Assembly: GCF_009870125.1 (NCBI RefSeq)
Contig: NC_046683.1
Coordinates: 13,959,001-14,023,000 of the forward strand
Direction of reading: 5' to 3'
DNA: 64,000 nt
DNA from: Drosophila pseudoobscura
Lineage: Eukaryota; Arthropoda; Insecta; Diptera; Drosophilidae
Program-made: the position numbers and the translations under genes
In this document: in pieces, positions 39,011-49,843 of the stretch
Numbering within the stretch: position 1 is the first letter of the stretch
How the letters are laid out: each line of letters begins with the position of its first letter
Notes under the pieces: generated by a model
Databases searched by the model: none
What the model saw: only the letters and a program-made list of their open reading frames with translations
Told to the model about the DNA's origin: nothing

Positions 39011-40134
39011 GCAGGCAGCGGAAGCTGAGCGCATTGGGGGTACCGCTACAGTCAGAACAAATGTACATACATATTTTCAATAATGTTGACTGCCTTACAA
39101 GCGTTTCATTTATTTTAAAATACCGTCTTCTAGGGTACAAGATTGCACCGACCCTCAAATGGTACGCTTCCTCATGGTACAATGGATCGTAACAGATGCA
39201 AGGCCTTGTAAGAAGCCACACCCTTGCGTTCGCGGCGATTGAGAGAAGGGCTGGACTGTTTAGTAGTAAATAAAATTCTTTTGAAATAAACGACATTATT
39301 AGGTATCATTAAGTATCATAAGCTATTCACTCACCAACGTCTATATTCTATTTCTTTCTTCTTTAAGAAGGGGATTTCGGAATTATTCTACATTGTCGTA
39401 CTCTTCGTTGGATACCTACGTTTCGATTCGCCCTCCGGAAAACAATCATCAGCAATGATGTGCCAAATGTAAATCTATTAATCAACTGTAATTTATTATT
39501 GAGAGCAATCTGACCAGCCCTTATAATGAAAATTCATTGACTCCTCTCGACTTGGCTTTGGAGTGCGACTGAGGCTGTGAACAGCGAGCGTTGGGTCAGA
39601 ACTTGGACAGCATTGGCTCTTACGGAGTGCTGCCCCAAATGCCCATGCCTTCAGAGTGCCACCACACTTTACCGCTGGTTTACAGCTGGGATATCCTTTC
39701 TGCTCCTCTTTCCTTCCTTGTGGCCAACAATACGCTCTCTCCTGAGCTCCTCTCCTACGCTCCAGCCACTCCTGCTGATCCTGCATCCACTATCATTAGC
39801 CGTGCGACCATTAGCCGTGTTCGGGACATGTGGATGCCACAGAATCTGGACACAGGGTGATACGTCGGGAACGCCTATTTGTGGCGGTTTCACCCATTAC
39901 TCTTTGTTAATAGGTTATAAGAAATGATTCTGAAAGCGGATCTTAATGTACATATGTATGTACATTCATGCATATTTTCGCATTGCTGACATTAGTTGAG
40001 AGCTCAAGGTGTGATGCATGCGACACAGAACCATCGTCTTATTCTTGACGAGTTGTTTATATCACTAATGGAAGTCATTCCTACTTTCACGGAAGCAAAA
40101 AGAAACCGAAAACTTGGCCCAAAGCAGCCAAATG
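39011..40134. other. Spacer between the Su(Hw) cluster and y
   Basis: No gene is supported. A plus-strand open frame at 39577-39927 has no family features. The strand-symmetric ATGTACATATGTATGTACAT near 39947-39966 is simple palindromic sequence. Confidence 0.5.
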
Positions 40135-40369
40135 AATAAATAAAAAAAAAATAAATTTATTTTTTGCTTAGATTACAAACTACAAGTAAATGGAAATCGT
40201 ATTTCAGTGTCTATTACATCAAGTGAAGGTATCATACGAGTGTACGAGTATTTGTGGTGTGGCCTTAAGAATTCCGTTTGTTTTGTTCTTTAAATATCCT
40301 ACAGCAATCGAGTAGGTAGCCCCAGCTCGACGGCGAGTCACCCTACACCCAGTTGGGGAGCCTGACGGC
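40135..40369 (-). other. y: y 3'UTR and poly(A) signal
   Basis: After the y stop codon the minus strand reaches AATAAA at 40161-40156, followed by an A/T-rich tract on the transcript side. This gives a 3'UTR of a little over 200 nt. The exact end was not determined. Confidence 0.6.
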
Positions 40370-43300
40370 CTAGCCCTGGTGCTGGTGGTGCCACCAGCCC
40401 GACTGTCGGGCATTTACGTAGGTCTTGAGACCCCCGCCGACCTGGGACTGTGTCGGCTGGAGGGTGGGGAAGAGATGGGGCCCGCTGGTTTCGTAGTTGA
40501 GGCCGTTGTGCTGATTGAACACGTACGCCTTGGGCACCTCGATGCCGGCCGGGCCGACCGAGTTCGTCGACACACTCACGCTGGACACCACCTGGCCAGG
40601 ACCGCCGGGACTGGCGCCTAGGGACGGCAGATAGCTGCGGCTGGGCGGCGAGGGGCCCCAGCTCGTCTGTGGCTTCTGGGGGAGGACTGGGCGATACTGG
40701 TTGGTGTAGAGCGGTGGTCCGACGGCGGACAGACCGGGACGGGGGCCGGGACCCACCTGCTTCGGAATTGAGACCGTATTGGGGGGACCGTAGGCGTTGT
40801 TCCGCAGGTCGCAGACGGTGTTTTCGATGAGCGTTGCCAGCGGGGCCGTGTAAATCCGGAAGTTGATGTCCGAGTAGTCCAGATCGGAGAGCAGGAACAC
40901 TGGCATCCGGTCAGACAGCACCCACACGTTCTTGTTCTCATCGATCTTCACGTCGGCGGGGAAGACAAGGCCCACATCGTCACGGTCCACAATGCCATGA
41001 AACTGTGGCGAGTAGGGCATCGATGAGTGCCAGCAGCCAACGGCGTTCTGGTCGATCAGATTGAATAGCTCCACGCCGTCATCGCTCATCACCCGGGAGG
41101 TGGTATGGGCATTGGGACCGCGCTCGTCCAAGGCCACAAAGTCGTGGTAGCTGTCCTCGATGCGGGTCTCGTCCCGCAGGATCCGGGTCGATACGGCGAA
41201 CTGGCGATGACTGGCCAGGGGACTGAAGTAGAGGGTGCGGTAGCCGTCCGAGCGGATCGGAGTCAGCGACATGCCGAAAATGCCCTCCTCGCCCCACTGG
41301 AAGTTTATTCCTGCCACGTTGAAGTCGCCGCGCAGGGGGTCCGGGAAGAAGTAAGAGTGAGCCGAGAAGCGCCACGACTTGTTCAGCTCCCAGGAGTACG
41401 AGATCAGGCCGTAGCCCAGCTCGTCCGCAAAGTAGGCGTAGGCATCGTCACAGTTCTTGCCAATGTCGACGGCAATGTTGGCTATGAAGGTGTTCGGATT
41501 GGTGTCCGCCGCGGGCAGCTCGTAGCGTCGGATGCGGGTGTTGGTGGTCAGATCGAAGACGTTTACCGCATACGGGCAGGGATTGGTGGTGGTGTTGCCG
41601 ATGCCCACGGTGCCCGTGTCCAGGACCCACAGACGGCCGCACTCGTCCACCTTGATGCGGTAGGCGGTGGTGATGCTGTTCGCGCAGTCCCCGGCCGTAT
41701 TCGCCCGCCAGTCCGGATACGGAATCAGTTCTGGGGAGCCCGTCACACTGTGGTCCATGTTGATGTAGGTCAGCGTGGCCGGAATGCCTGGAAAGAGAGG
41801 AAGGTAGGGCGTTAGAAGGCGAGCACCGATATCTGCATGGCGCGATTCGATTGGCTCATATTCGTGCCACATGCTGCAGGTTGCGTGCAATTTCCGATGT
41901 CATTAGCCACACTGAGACTGAGGCAACCAGCCCCAAAGCTGACATCATCGTCGTCGTCATAGTCATCGTCAGCGATTTCCGCTCCAATTGCATTCGGGCA
42001 CTTGAGCACTTGCTCTTCTATCTCTTGGCCAACATGCGGCCACTTAGCCAAACCAGACTGGTCTCGTCTGTCGGCAGTCTGGCAGCTAACAGTAGCGGGC
42101 GTGCGCCTCCAGACCCCACCCAGCCCCCATCCCCCAGGCAATCCATCAGTTGTTTACGATCAGAGATACATGACAGTGGCTTTCCGCCTGGTCACCGCCT
42201 TTCAATTCGTATTTATCCAAGTCAATTTACGCTGCCAGGGCAGTCGAGAGACCAGTGGATAACTCATTAGCCTCAAGTTGGATCGGGCAAATCTTCACTC
42301 CTACACTGCGCCAAAATCTAGTGGCCAGAATCTAGTTTTGAAAGCAGCTTTCGAGAGATTTGCCTGCGACAAAATACTACAACCTAACGACATGAAAATG
42401 GCAGGCTAGCCGCGGGGGTCCCCTGGCTTTACATTGCATTGCTGATCAATCATTTTCATGCTCGTAGCAGTTGCATGATTAAGTGACTTCATTGGCCACG
42501 TTTTCTTAGCTGAATTATTAAGCACGTGACGATTAGTTGGACTATCTTAAAAACTAAACGAGTTTATCTCTGATAGAAATTATGGCTGGGATCCGATCTT
42601 TAATGCTCTATTGCAGCATTTCTATACATCTGTTTTGTGGACATTATCATGATTATAACATATCATTTAGGAAAACCTGCCTGATTTTCTTTTGAATGAA
42701 CGAGGGATAATCCTATGCTTATATTTATACTCCTGTTCCATAACACATTTCGGGACATTCGTGAAATGATTCGCTGTACAAATATCCCAAAGCCAAACGG
42801 ACACATTCGAAACGAATGACTCGAACAGAGAAGAGACAATTAGATGTGGCCACTGGTACTTCTAAATAATGTTCTTGAGGAGAACTAACCAAATACGCCT
42901 CTTTGGGATTCCAGAAAAGTTACCTTTAGAAAGTACTTTCAATTAATTGGCAGTCTAATTGATATAGATTAATAAATTAAGAAATATATACGCTTCAGAA
43001 GGATTCCAATCGATTGGGATTGGGCAAGTAAACTCCATTTAATAATTGCCTCCACTAGATCTTCCGACATTCCTGACAACCACCACTGACAATACACTCT
43101 AATCCAATTCAATCCAATCCAATGACCCGCTGTGCTCGCACACCTATTGACAACTTTAATGCTGATGAATGAATTAGCGCGGTCCATAAGAAATACCCCA
43201 ATGGTCCACACATCATCTCTTAATTACAACCTGCCTCCCATGTTCAGCTGCTGACGTGGACCCGGTCAACTCGCCTCTGCCTGGCCTGGCCTGGCCTGGC

Positions 43301-45627
43301 CAATGAATTCCGCTGATAGACGAGTCTTGGAGTGGGGCCCCGCACATAACGAGAGTCGTTGTCAGTGCAATTAATGCCAGCAATTTTCTGTCTGTATATT
43401 TTGCAGTTTCATTTTCGTTTCAGTGTATGCGCGGCATTCTCAGTCCCATTTCGATTTCGACTTCAATTTAAATTTCAGATTCGACTTCAATTGGTAATCT
43501 TGTCGCATTGCTAGTATGCCCAACCTATTGCCCAAGTCCGAGTAAGAGGTTCATTAGATATGTGGGAACTGCAGCTGGAACTGAGACCGAAACGCACAGA
43601 TAACTGTCAGCCAAGATTTGATCTTGACTGGTATTGAGAATTGATCTTGCAGCCAATTGACTGACTCTTTTCGATTGACAATTGCATTTCTCCTCCCTCT
43701 CACTCGTGGAATGCCCTTGCGTGGGCCACTTTGCATAGCTGAAGCGAAGCTGAAGTGGTCTCAAAGGCATCGCTATTAGCCATAAGCCATCACTCATAAC
43801 TGTCAACTGCAGGTGGCTGGCCCCACCTGCTGTTTACTGTTGGCTGTTTGTTGTTGGCTGCGCTTTCTGCTCTGGCTATGGCTACCGCTGATTTTGTTTG
43901 GCTAATTGATCTGCTTTTGTGGGCCGATGCCGATCCATTGGAGCGTGCCACAAATATTTCTCTTTACCATAATTTCTGTGTACTTTTGATTGCTATTATT
44001 TATTTGCTTATTTGGCCTTCTGTTGGGCACTTTTTGGGCATTCGAATGATTTTTTTGTTTTTTTTTTTGTTTTGCATTCTCGCCCTCAAGGCTGGGCCAG
44101 AATGCCGGGCTTACATAATGAGAGAAAGATACGTACCCCGGGACTGAGGTCACATTTTTTCGATTTCCCCAAGGGTTTTGGCAACTTTTGGCAACCCATC
44201 ATAATCCCCTTGTCTCTCTGAGCAGAACAATACGATCCTATTTCGATGTTTATTTTAGTTTGAATGACTCGAGTGTCGACGACGGCTTTTGTGTAACTCT
44301 CACTTTGATTGAACTGAAAGCTAATCATTGGTTAATGGCATAATGCCATAATATTTTTATTGTATTTGGATTAGGTTTCCATTTGTAACAGCCTGCGTTG
44401 TGGCTCTGGCTGGGGCTGGGGCTGACCCTGAAGAAGCCTTCACAATTGCCAGATATAATACCCCCACATACAATATAAAATATACTCGAATATACGCGTA
44501 TGGCTATGGTCATATAATACCAATGCCGCCGCGTGTCTTGGCTTCGGCTTCAGCTTCAGTTTGGGCTTTACAACGTTTAATTGTTGAAAATGTAAATGCA
44601 ACACATGAATGCGCTCCGAGTATTAACCGGATCTCGGAGAGGTCAAACTAAGGTTAACAAAAGTATGACAACTCGGGTGCCGGAAATCGATTTGTGAATG
44701 GGATACACAATGGGCATTGCTCTTGGGATGGGCGGAAGAACGGACAGAAGATTCCAGAAGATCCTCCCACCTGTAGAGGAGTATATTTCGAAGATACTGT
44801 TATCGATCACTGGATAGAGATAGATAATATAGAAAAGGAAAATATATTTTTTGCCTAAAGATAATGAACTGTGAATAATTTGCAATGGAGATAATAGGAT
44901 ATCAGGATAATAATAGAGATCTTTTAAAGCGCGAAAAGATTTGTATAGCATTGACTTCTTTATCGACAAGGGTCAGGGGAAAAATTCTGTAACTGAATTG
45001 AAAGATGATTAAAATAATAGACGTTTTAAATGTACATATTTCTGCCATCTAGGATATCGATAATAGTACTATATACCTGCAAATATTTCACAGATTTCTA
45101 CCAAAACTATATGTCCAGAAGACCATTCATGGGACATAATACTTGGACCTGAGCCAACGGACGGACTCGTTCAATTACTTAAGTAAGTTTCCCTATAAGA
45201 GACATTCCTAAATGAGAGGGGGGTCTCTCTCTCTATCTCTCAATCGCTCGGTGCAAGTCAATTAGTCACACAATTTAACACATGATTTGTAAGTGCTAAT
45301 GATGCCCAAAACTGCATCGAGAGTAGCAGATGCATTTCCATAGTAGTGGGGCTGGTACTTACCATCTCGCCAGCGAGGAACGGTGACAAACAGGCGATTG
45401 CCAAAGTGCTCGACTCCGACGGGCAGGGCGTTCTGGGGAATATAGTCGCCGCTGGCCATGGCCTGCTCCTTGAGCCTGGCGTTCGGGAAGGCAAAGTCCA
45501 GCTGGTTCCAGCTGTAGCGCTCCTGCAGCTTGTAGGCGGCCTGCGTCGGGGTCACCATTGTGACGGCGACCAGTAGGAGCGAAAGCGCCGTCAAAGCTCC
45601 TATTCCTCCTTTGTCCTGGACGTGCAT
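40370..45627 (-). CDS. y: Yellow, secreted melanisation protein
   Basis: Two coding exons: 45627-45363 (265 nt) and 41787-40370 (1418 nt, TAG stop). They join across GTAAGT (45362-45357) and a pyrimidine-rich tract ending CAG (41790-41788), splitting a Gly codon, to give 560 aa (D. melanogaster 541). Yellow is the founder of the yellow/MRJP family and is needed for black melanin in cuticle and bristles. An N-terminal hydrophobic signal peptide (about 1-30) precedes the conserved start AYKLQERYSW. The MRJP domain follows, with ITTAYRIKVDECGRLWVLDTG, DPLRGDFNVAGINFQWGEEG and MPVFLLSDLDYSD. The Pro-rich tail ends RQSGWWHHQHQG as in D. melanogaster. Extra length lies in the signal region and in a Gly/Pro insertion before PPLYTNQYRPVLPQKPQTSW. 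ac lies 3' and an unknown peptide gene 5'. Orthology is certain; the splice junctions restore the conserved WRDG-IPATL sequence. Confidence 0.98.
43561..43577. promoter_or_regulatory. Su(H) site next to proneural E-box
   Basis: TGTGGGAA at 43561-43568 matches the Su(H) consensus YGTGRGAA. Two bases later comes GCAGCTG (43571-43577), an optimal Achaete/Scute-Da E-box. Paired Su(H) and proneural sites are a known code in Notch-responsive proneural-cluster enhancers. Confidence 0.55.
43809..43830. promoter_or_regulatory. Inverted pair of proneural E-boxes
   Basis: GCAGGTGG (43809-43816) and CCACCTGC (43823-43830) form a perfect 8-bp dyad with a 6-bp spacer. Each arm contains GCAGGTG, the preferred site for Achaete/Scute-Daughterless. 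It lies 232 bp from the Su(H)+E-box pair in the same intron. Confidence 0.55.
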
Positions 45628-45808
45628 GGTGTCGGAGGAGCTGGATAACCCTTGGTTTTAAATCACAAATCAACACTGGGGAACACGCAAAAGAGTTGGA
45701 TGGCGAACCAAACAAAAAAAAAGCCTGAGTTCTGTATGAAGTGTTTGAATAGTTGGATAGAGTTCTTGTGTCTTAATCCTCTTCTGTGGACCGTGGCGCG
45801 CTTACGAC

Positions 45809-45840
45809 TGTTGGCCATAATATGTCGGCCACGTTTTATA
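45809..45840 (-). promoter_or_regulatory. y: y core promoter (TATA box and initiator)
   Basis: The minus strand has TATAAAA at 45840-45834. An initiator ACAGTCG has its A at 45809, exactly 31 nt from the first T of the TATA box. This predicts a 5'UTR of 182 nt, close to what I recall for D. melanogaster yellow. Confidence 0.75.
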
Positions 45841-45946
45841 TGAAGTTTTTTTGTTTCATCGGCATCGTCACAACACACGAGACGGTTGGATAGACGAAGG
45901 CGCCAACGCGTGGCCGCCTCTTCGGCACTAGCGCTAGCATTTCGCA

Positions 45947-45988
45947 GTGGTTCGTTGTGGTTCGTTTAGTGGTTCGCCGTGTGGTTCG
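45947..45988 (-). promoter_or_regulatory. Four phased GTGGTTCG repeats in y proximal promoter
   Basis: GTGGTTCG on the plus strand (CGAACCAC on the y coding strand) occurs at 45947, 45957, 45969 and 45981, with spacings of 10, 12 and 12 bp. The block lies about 140-180 bp upstream of the inferred y start site. Copies two and four extend to TGTGGTT, which resembles the Runx (Runt/Lozenge) site. No function is shown by the sequence alone. Confidence 0.6.
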
Positions 45989-48900
45989 TGCCACGAGCTT
46001 CGCTTCGGGGATTGTGCGTCGCTGGCTCCGCAAGATGGGGGGCTTTGTCTTCCATGATTGATTTTCACGCATTTTTAGCGGCCGCTTGAGTTCCGTTTAA
46101 TAAATATCGAGACCCACAACCGCCCCAAACGAGCCCCGAACACCTTTCGCCGTGAGCTCTCTAAGCAGTTTGCGATTTTTTGTATAATTTTGAATTTTTT
46201 TGGAATTGAATTGCTTGGCCAGGTTTCGATTGTATTGAATGATTCACGATCCATTATCGAGGGTCAAATGTGGTTGCTTTCCGCTTTTAGAAGCCCGATA
46301 ATTGCTTCTGGGCCTGCTCAATGGGCCTTGCACCAGATGGCACCCAGAAGAGCTGGCCATCGAGGAAGAGATTACAGGTGAATGGCTGGACTTTAGGGTA
46401 ATGCTCTAATGGGTCCAACGCCAAAAGGCGCACGAATGCGAATTTGCGAATGTGCGAATGCATATGTAAATGCGGTCAAGACAGCCGAAGGTGTTGGCAT
46501 AACTCTCGAGTCAATGCACCTGGGCCAGAGCCCATAGCCAGAGCCAGTGCCAGAGCCAGACCCCAGCCACGCATTATGCACATGCCAAGGAGAGCTGAGG
46601 GAGGGAAAGGGGGAGCATTAGTTAGCCAATATGTAGCCGATCTGTACTGGAACCACAGCCAGCGACTTTCCGACTGCCATGGCAGTCTTTCGTAAGTGCC
46701 AGTGCCTAGCACTAATCTGAAATCATAAGTGTCTCGAGACCAGTTAAAGCCGTTCAACTTGATCCTGTGGCACCGTTCTGCTGGTGATTGGTGACGGCAA
46801 TGCGGTGCAGACACCTACTCAACCACCTCTAGCCACAAGCCACCGAGCCACCCTTAGAGCCCGCCTGCCCCACATAATTACAACTAATGTGGCCTGCAGT
46901 GCGCCCCACTCGGCATAACCTGTGCGTGTTATTAATTAATATCATGTTAATGCTGCAGCTGTGTCTCTGAATGTTGCCGCTGTCGCTGCCGCTGCTGCTG
47001 CTGCTGCTACTGCTGTGCTTCTGGATGTTGCATAACCCTCGGCCGCCTGTCGAGTCTGTAACGTACCACACGTGGCACAACCTGTGCGTGTTATCAATCA
47101 ACTGCATACTGCTGTTGTGACTGTTAATGTTGCTGTGGATGTTGCTGCGGTGTCTGTTAATTTTCCTGCCGCATCTGTGGAGGCTGCTGCTGTGTCTGTT
47201 AATGCCGCTGCAGTGTATGTTAATGTTGCTGTGGATGCTGCTGCTCTGTCTGTTGCACAACCCATGGCCGCCTGCCGCCTACCGCTTGTGGTGAGAGCAG
47301 AGCGCTCTTCAGCAAAATTGCAATTAATAAGCCAGTCGACGTCAAACCTAGATATGGACAGAAATTGCACTTGTATCGATCAACTATGATTTATTAGTAC
47401 AATATTAGTACACATACGTTATATTTATTTGGCCAAAGAGTGTTGCCCGTCCCTCCTGTCCGTTCGTCCGTTGTCCGTTGTCCGTTCAGTGTCCGATTCG
47501 ATCGCATTATAAATTTTTCTATTGGCGTACACAATTTTCCCAATAATTTAAACGAGTTTTTCCAGCACGAAATCAAACAAAACAACATTATCGAGTGGTC
47601 GTCGACTAAGTGGCCAAATGTTGCCACGGATCCGCACACACTCTTTGGCATAATTGCCACACGCTCCAAACTTATGCAACATCTGCGGCAGCTGCAGCAA
47701 CAGCACCAGCAACAGCAGCAGCAACAGCATCAACAAAGCTAAGGATAAAGCCAATCGGGGCGGAAAACAAAAACACATAATGACATTGCCCGCTCTTGGT
47801 CTCCCCTTATGGACATCATTTGAACATTTTTCTATATTTACTTTTATTTTCCATTTTCGAAGGTGGTTTTTTCTTTGTTTTTCCTTCATTTTTATCTCCA
47901 TCTGGGGTTCGACCGAGGAAACCTGTTGCCCAACTTCCCGTAACCTTAGCTCCGACATCATTTTCCATTGATTTCAAGTTCAATGTCTGGGGCCGGGGCT
48001 TTATTTTCAGCCGCTGAACATTTGCCAGATTTATTCGGGCAACAACTGCATTCGAAACCCTGCTTTCGAGTTTCCTGCTTACGAGTACACGAGTGTGCCA
48101 CCCAAGCACATCACCTGTCCCCAATGAACACACGGACAATATTTGGTATGACAACGAGTCGGATTAAAGCTATTGCTGGCGCTTTGGTTCGTTAGATTAC
48201 CTCAGACATAATTTGCTTGCTACTGCTGCAGCTACTGCCAGTGCACTTGTCACGCAAGGAGTTGTAGAGGAAGCTGGGATGATGTCATGTACGGGGGTTA
48301 CACCATCGCGGGGCCACCAGCCAGAAGCTGGAGCTGAATCGGAGGAGCTCTGGATAGCATCTGAATAGCATTTGGTGGAGTGCATAAATCAGCCTTGTTT
48401 CATTCGAAATTTACGATCGTGTCGCGCATAGGATACGCATAGGATACGGCTGCACAGCGCATAAACTCTGCGAGATACGCGATGTGGCAATCGACTGGTA
48501 ATCGATTAATAATCGCCTGATTTGCCGAGGTGACGATGTTTCCGACAGGTGCACAACAATGTCTGATATACAGCGAGTGTGGACGATAATTCGATTTGTA
48601 CATTACTTTATTGATATGCAAATAAACAAGTTCGGGCGAGTGCGCAGGCGCAGGAAAACCCCATTAGTTAACAGGCAAAATTTACTAGTTCAGGTTCAGT
48701 AAAAACTCATTAGCTAATGGACAAGTTAATTATGATTGTTTGGTTCGCTTGATTAAATTTCGATGTACCTTTGGGACCCCCTGAGAAGCTACAGCTACAA
48801 TTCGACCATTCTGTTGGAATGATACAAGTCCCAAAAAGATATCGATGTTCCTTGTTATCTATACTCGATTCCGATGAATACATATCTATAGTATGTAAGT

Positions 48901-49361
48901 AAATGGATTGATTCATAGTTATTGTTGTTAGCCATTGTTTTGCTTACAAATTTCTTTTCATTACTTTGCCTAGGACAAACTTTGCCCTTCAAATGAGTAC
49001 TTCAGATGAATTGTGGAATGTTATATTTGATCTATCATTTATCTATATAAATCTAAATATGCTTGTACTACTGCTTCCAAGTACTCTTTCTTGAAAAAAC
49101 TTCCTCCATGCCATTCTTGTAACATTGTGTCCAAAAACAGCTCAAATGAAATGAGATAACATCAAAACTAGCGAATTGTTTGGTTTCGGAATCAACATTC
49201 CAGTGGAACCAACATCATCTGCGAATGTAATGTTATACATAGGTGCTACAATTTTTAACCACAACCACAAGCACAACCACAACCGCAATAAACTATTTCA
49301 CTCTGTTGCTGAAAGTGCATGAAGCTATGGAGCAATCACTCCAAAATCTAGGTGGAACATA
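45989..49361. other. y upstream region
   Basis: No gene is supported. In D. melanogaster the wing and body enhancers of yellow lie upstream of its promoter, so this 3.4 kb is the likely equivalent. It includes a mosaic of degenerate GCTG/GTTAAT repeats at 46912-47281 and a CAG/CAA run at 47692-47738. No specific pigment enhancer could be identified by eye. Confidence 0.5.
46912..47281. repeat. Mosaic of imperfect duplications upstream of y
   Basis: A 27-mer around AACCTGTGCGTGTTAT occurs at 46912-46938 and 47074-47100 with three differences. A second unit, GTTGCA[TC]AACCC followed by GGCCGCCTG, occurs at about 47027 and 47254. GTTAATGTTGCTGTGGATG occurs at about 47125 and 47219. The pieces are interleaved, which suggests several rounds of local duplication. 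Confidence 0.6.
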
Positions 49362-49506
49362 TTTATTGTACTGGTATTTAATTAGGATATTAATATGCTG
49401 AAACTTCACCAAAATGCTAAATAATCTTTAGCATTTTCCAGTTTTAATTAAGAGCTCTGTTTAACCTCAATTGACTATGGTAAATTTTTAACAAGTTTTA
49501 ACAAGT

Positions 49507-49746
49507 TTAGAACCACCACGGAGGCGGTGGACGGGTATAATCCGCCACATTGATATAATCCTGCTGGACATTGGCCTCCTCAGCAGTCTGCGACTCATCC
49601 GATTCGGGATCTCCAACCAGAGACTCATCCGATCCGGAGTCCTCCACCTCATCCGCCTCCAGGGAGGATGGCTGGGCCACAGCCATCGATGCCAGCACAG
49701 CGAAGACGAGCATCAGGCCAAAAACGATCTGCCATTGCAACTTCAT
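49507..49746 (-). CDS. Small secreted acidic peptide, PWWF family (79 aa)
   Basis: Intronless gene, ATG at 49746-49744, stop at 49509-49507. Residues 1-24 form a clear signal peptide (charged start, hydrophobic GLMLVFAVLASM, cleavage likely after AVA), leaving a mature protein of about 55 aa. The middle is very acidic (EADEVEDSGSDES, then ESDESQTAEEA). There is no cysteine in the protein. The C-terminus is YINVADYTRPPPPWWF. A TATA box and initiator lie 65-95 nt upstream, and poly(A) signals ATTAAA (minus, 49448-49443) and AATAAA (49367-49362) lie downstream, so it looks like a complete gene. The C-terminus matches the gene at 52826-53230 with the same spacing. I do not recognise the family; a secreted peptide of gut, cuticle or male accessory gland are all possible. 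Codon use and promoter make it real with good confidence. Confidence 0.82.
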   Translation of the reverse strand: MKLQWQIVFGLMLVFAVLASMAVAQPSSLEADEVEDSGSDESLVGDPESDESQTAEEANVQQDYINVADYTRPPPPWWF

Positions 49747-49810
49747 GATTACTGGATACCTGACTCTGGAGATCTCGAAGGAAGAGAGAGAGTGAAAGTT
49801 GTCTTCTGAC

Positions 49811-49843
49811 TGTGACTGTGACCCAAACGAGTCTGATCTTATA
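49811..49843 (-). promoter_or_regulatory. Core promoter of the 79-aa peptide gene
   Basis: The minus strand has CATATAAGA with the TATA at 49843-49838. About 30 nt downstream TCACAGTCAG offers an initiator near 49811-49813. The predicted 5'UTR is about 65 nt. Confidence 0.6.

Larger units (their letters stand above)
41788..45362 (-). other. y: y intron 1, with candidate bristle-enhancer motifs
   Basis: This intron is about 3.6 kb. In D. melanogaster the y intron carries the bristle/claw enhancer. Here it contains a Su(H)+E-box pair at 43561-43577, an inverted E-box pair at 43809-43830 and a perfect DRE-type TATCGATA at 45055-45062. The poly-T-rich stretch near 44050 and a CCTGG tandem run near 43280 are simple sequence. 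No second gene is supported inside it. Confidence 0.7.

Noticed and set aside
43848..44147. 99-aa hydrophobic plus-strand open frame in the y intron
   Set aside because: The hydrophobic character comes from poly-T-rich DNA (Phe/Leu runs); no promoter, no family and no conserved motif.
47072..47389. 105-aa plus-strand frame with repeating VNVAVDAAA units
   Set aside because: The periodicity reflects duplicated DNA upstream of y and is open in several frames; no promoter evidence.
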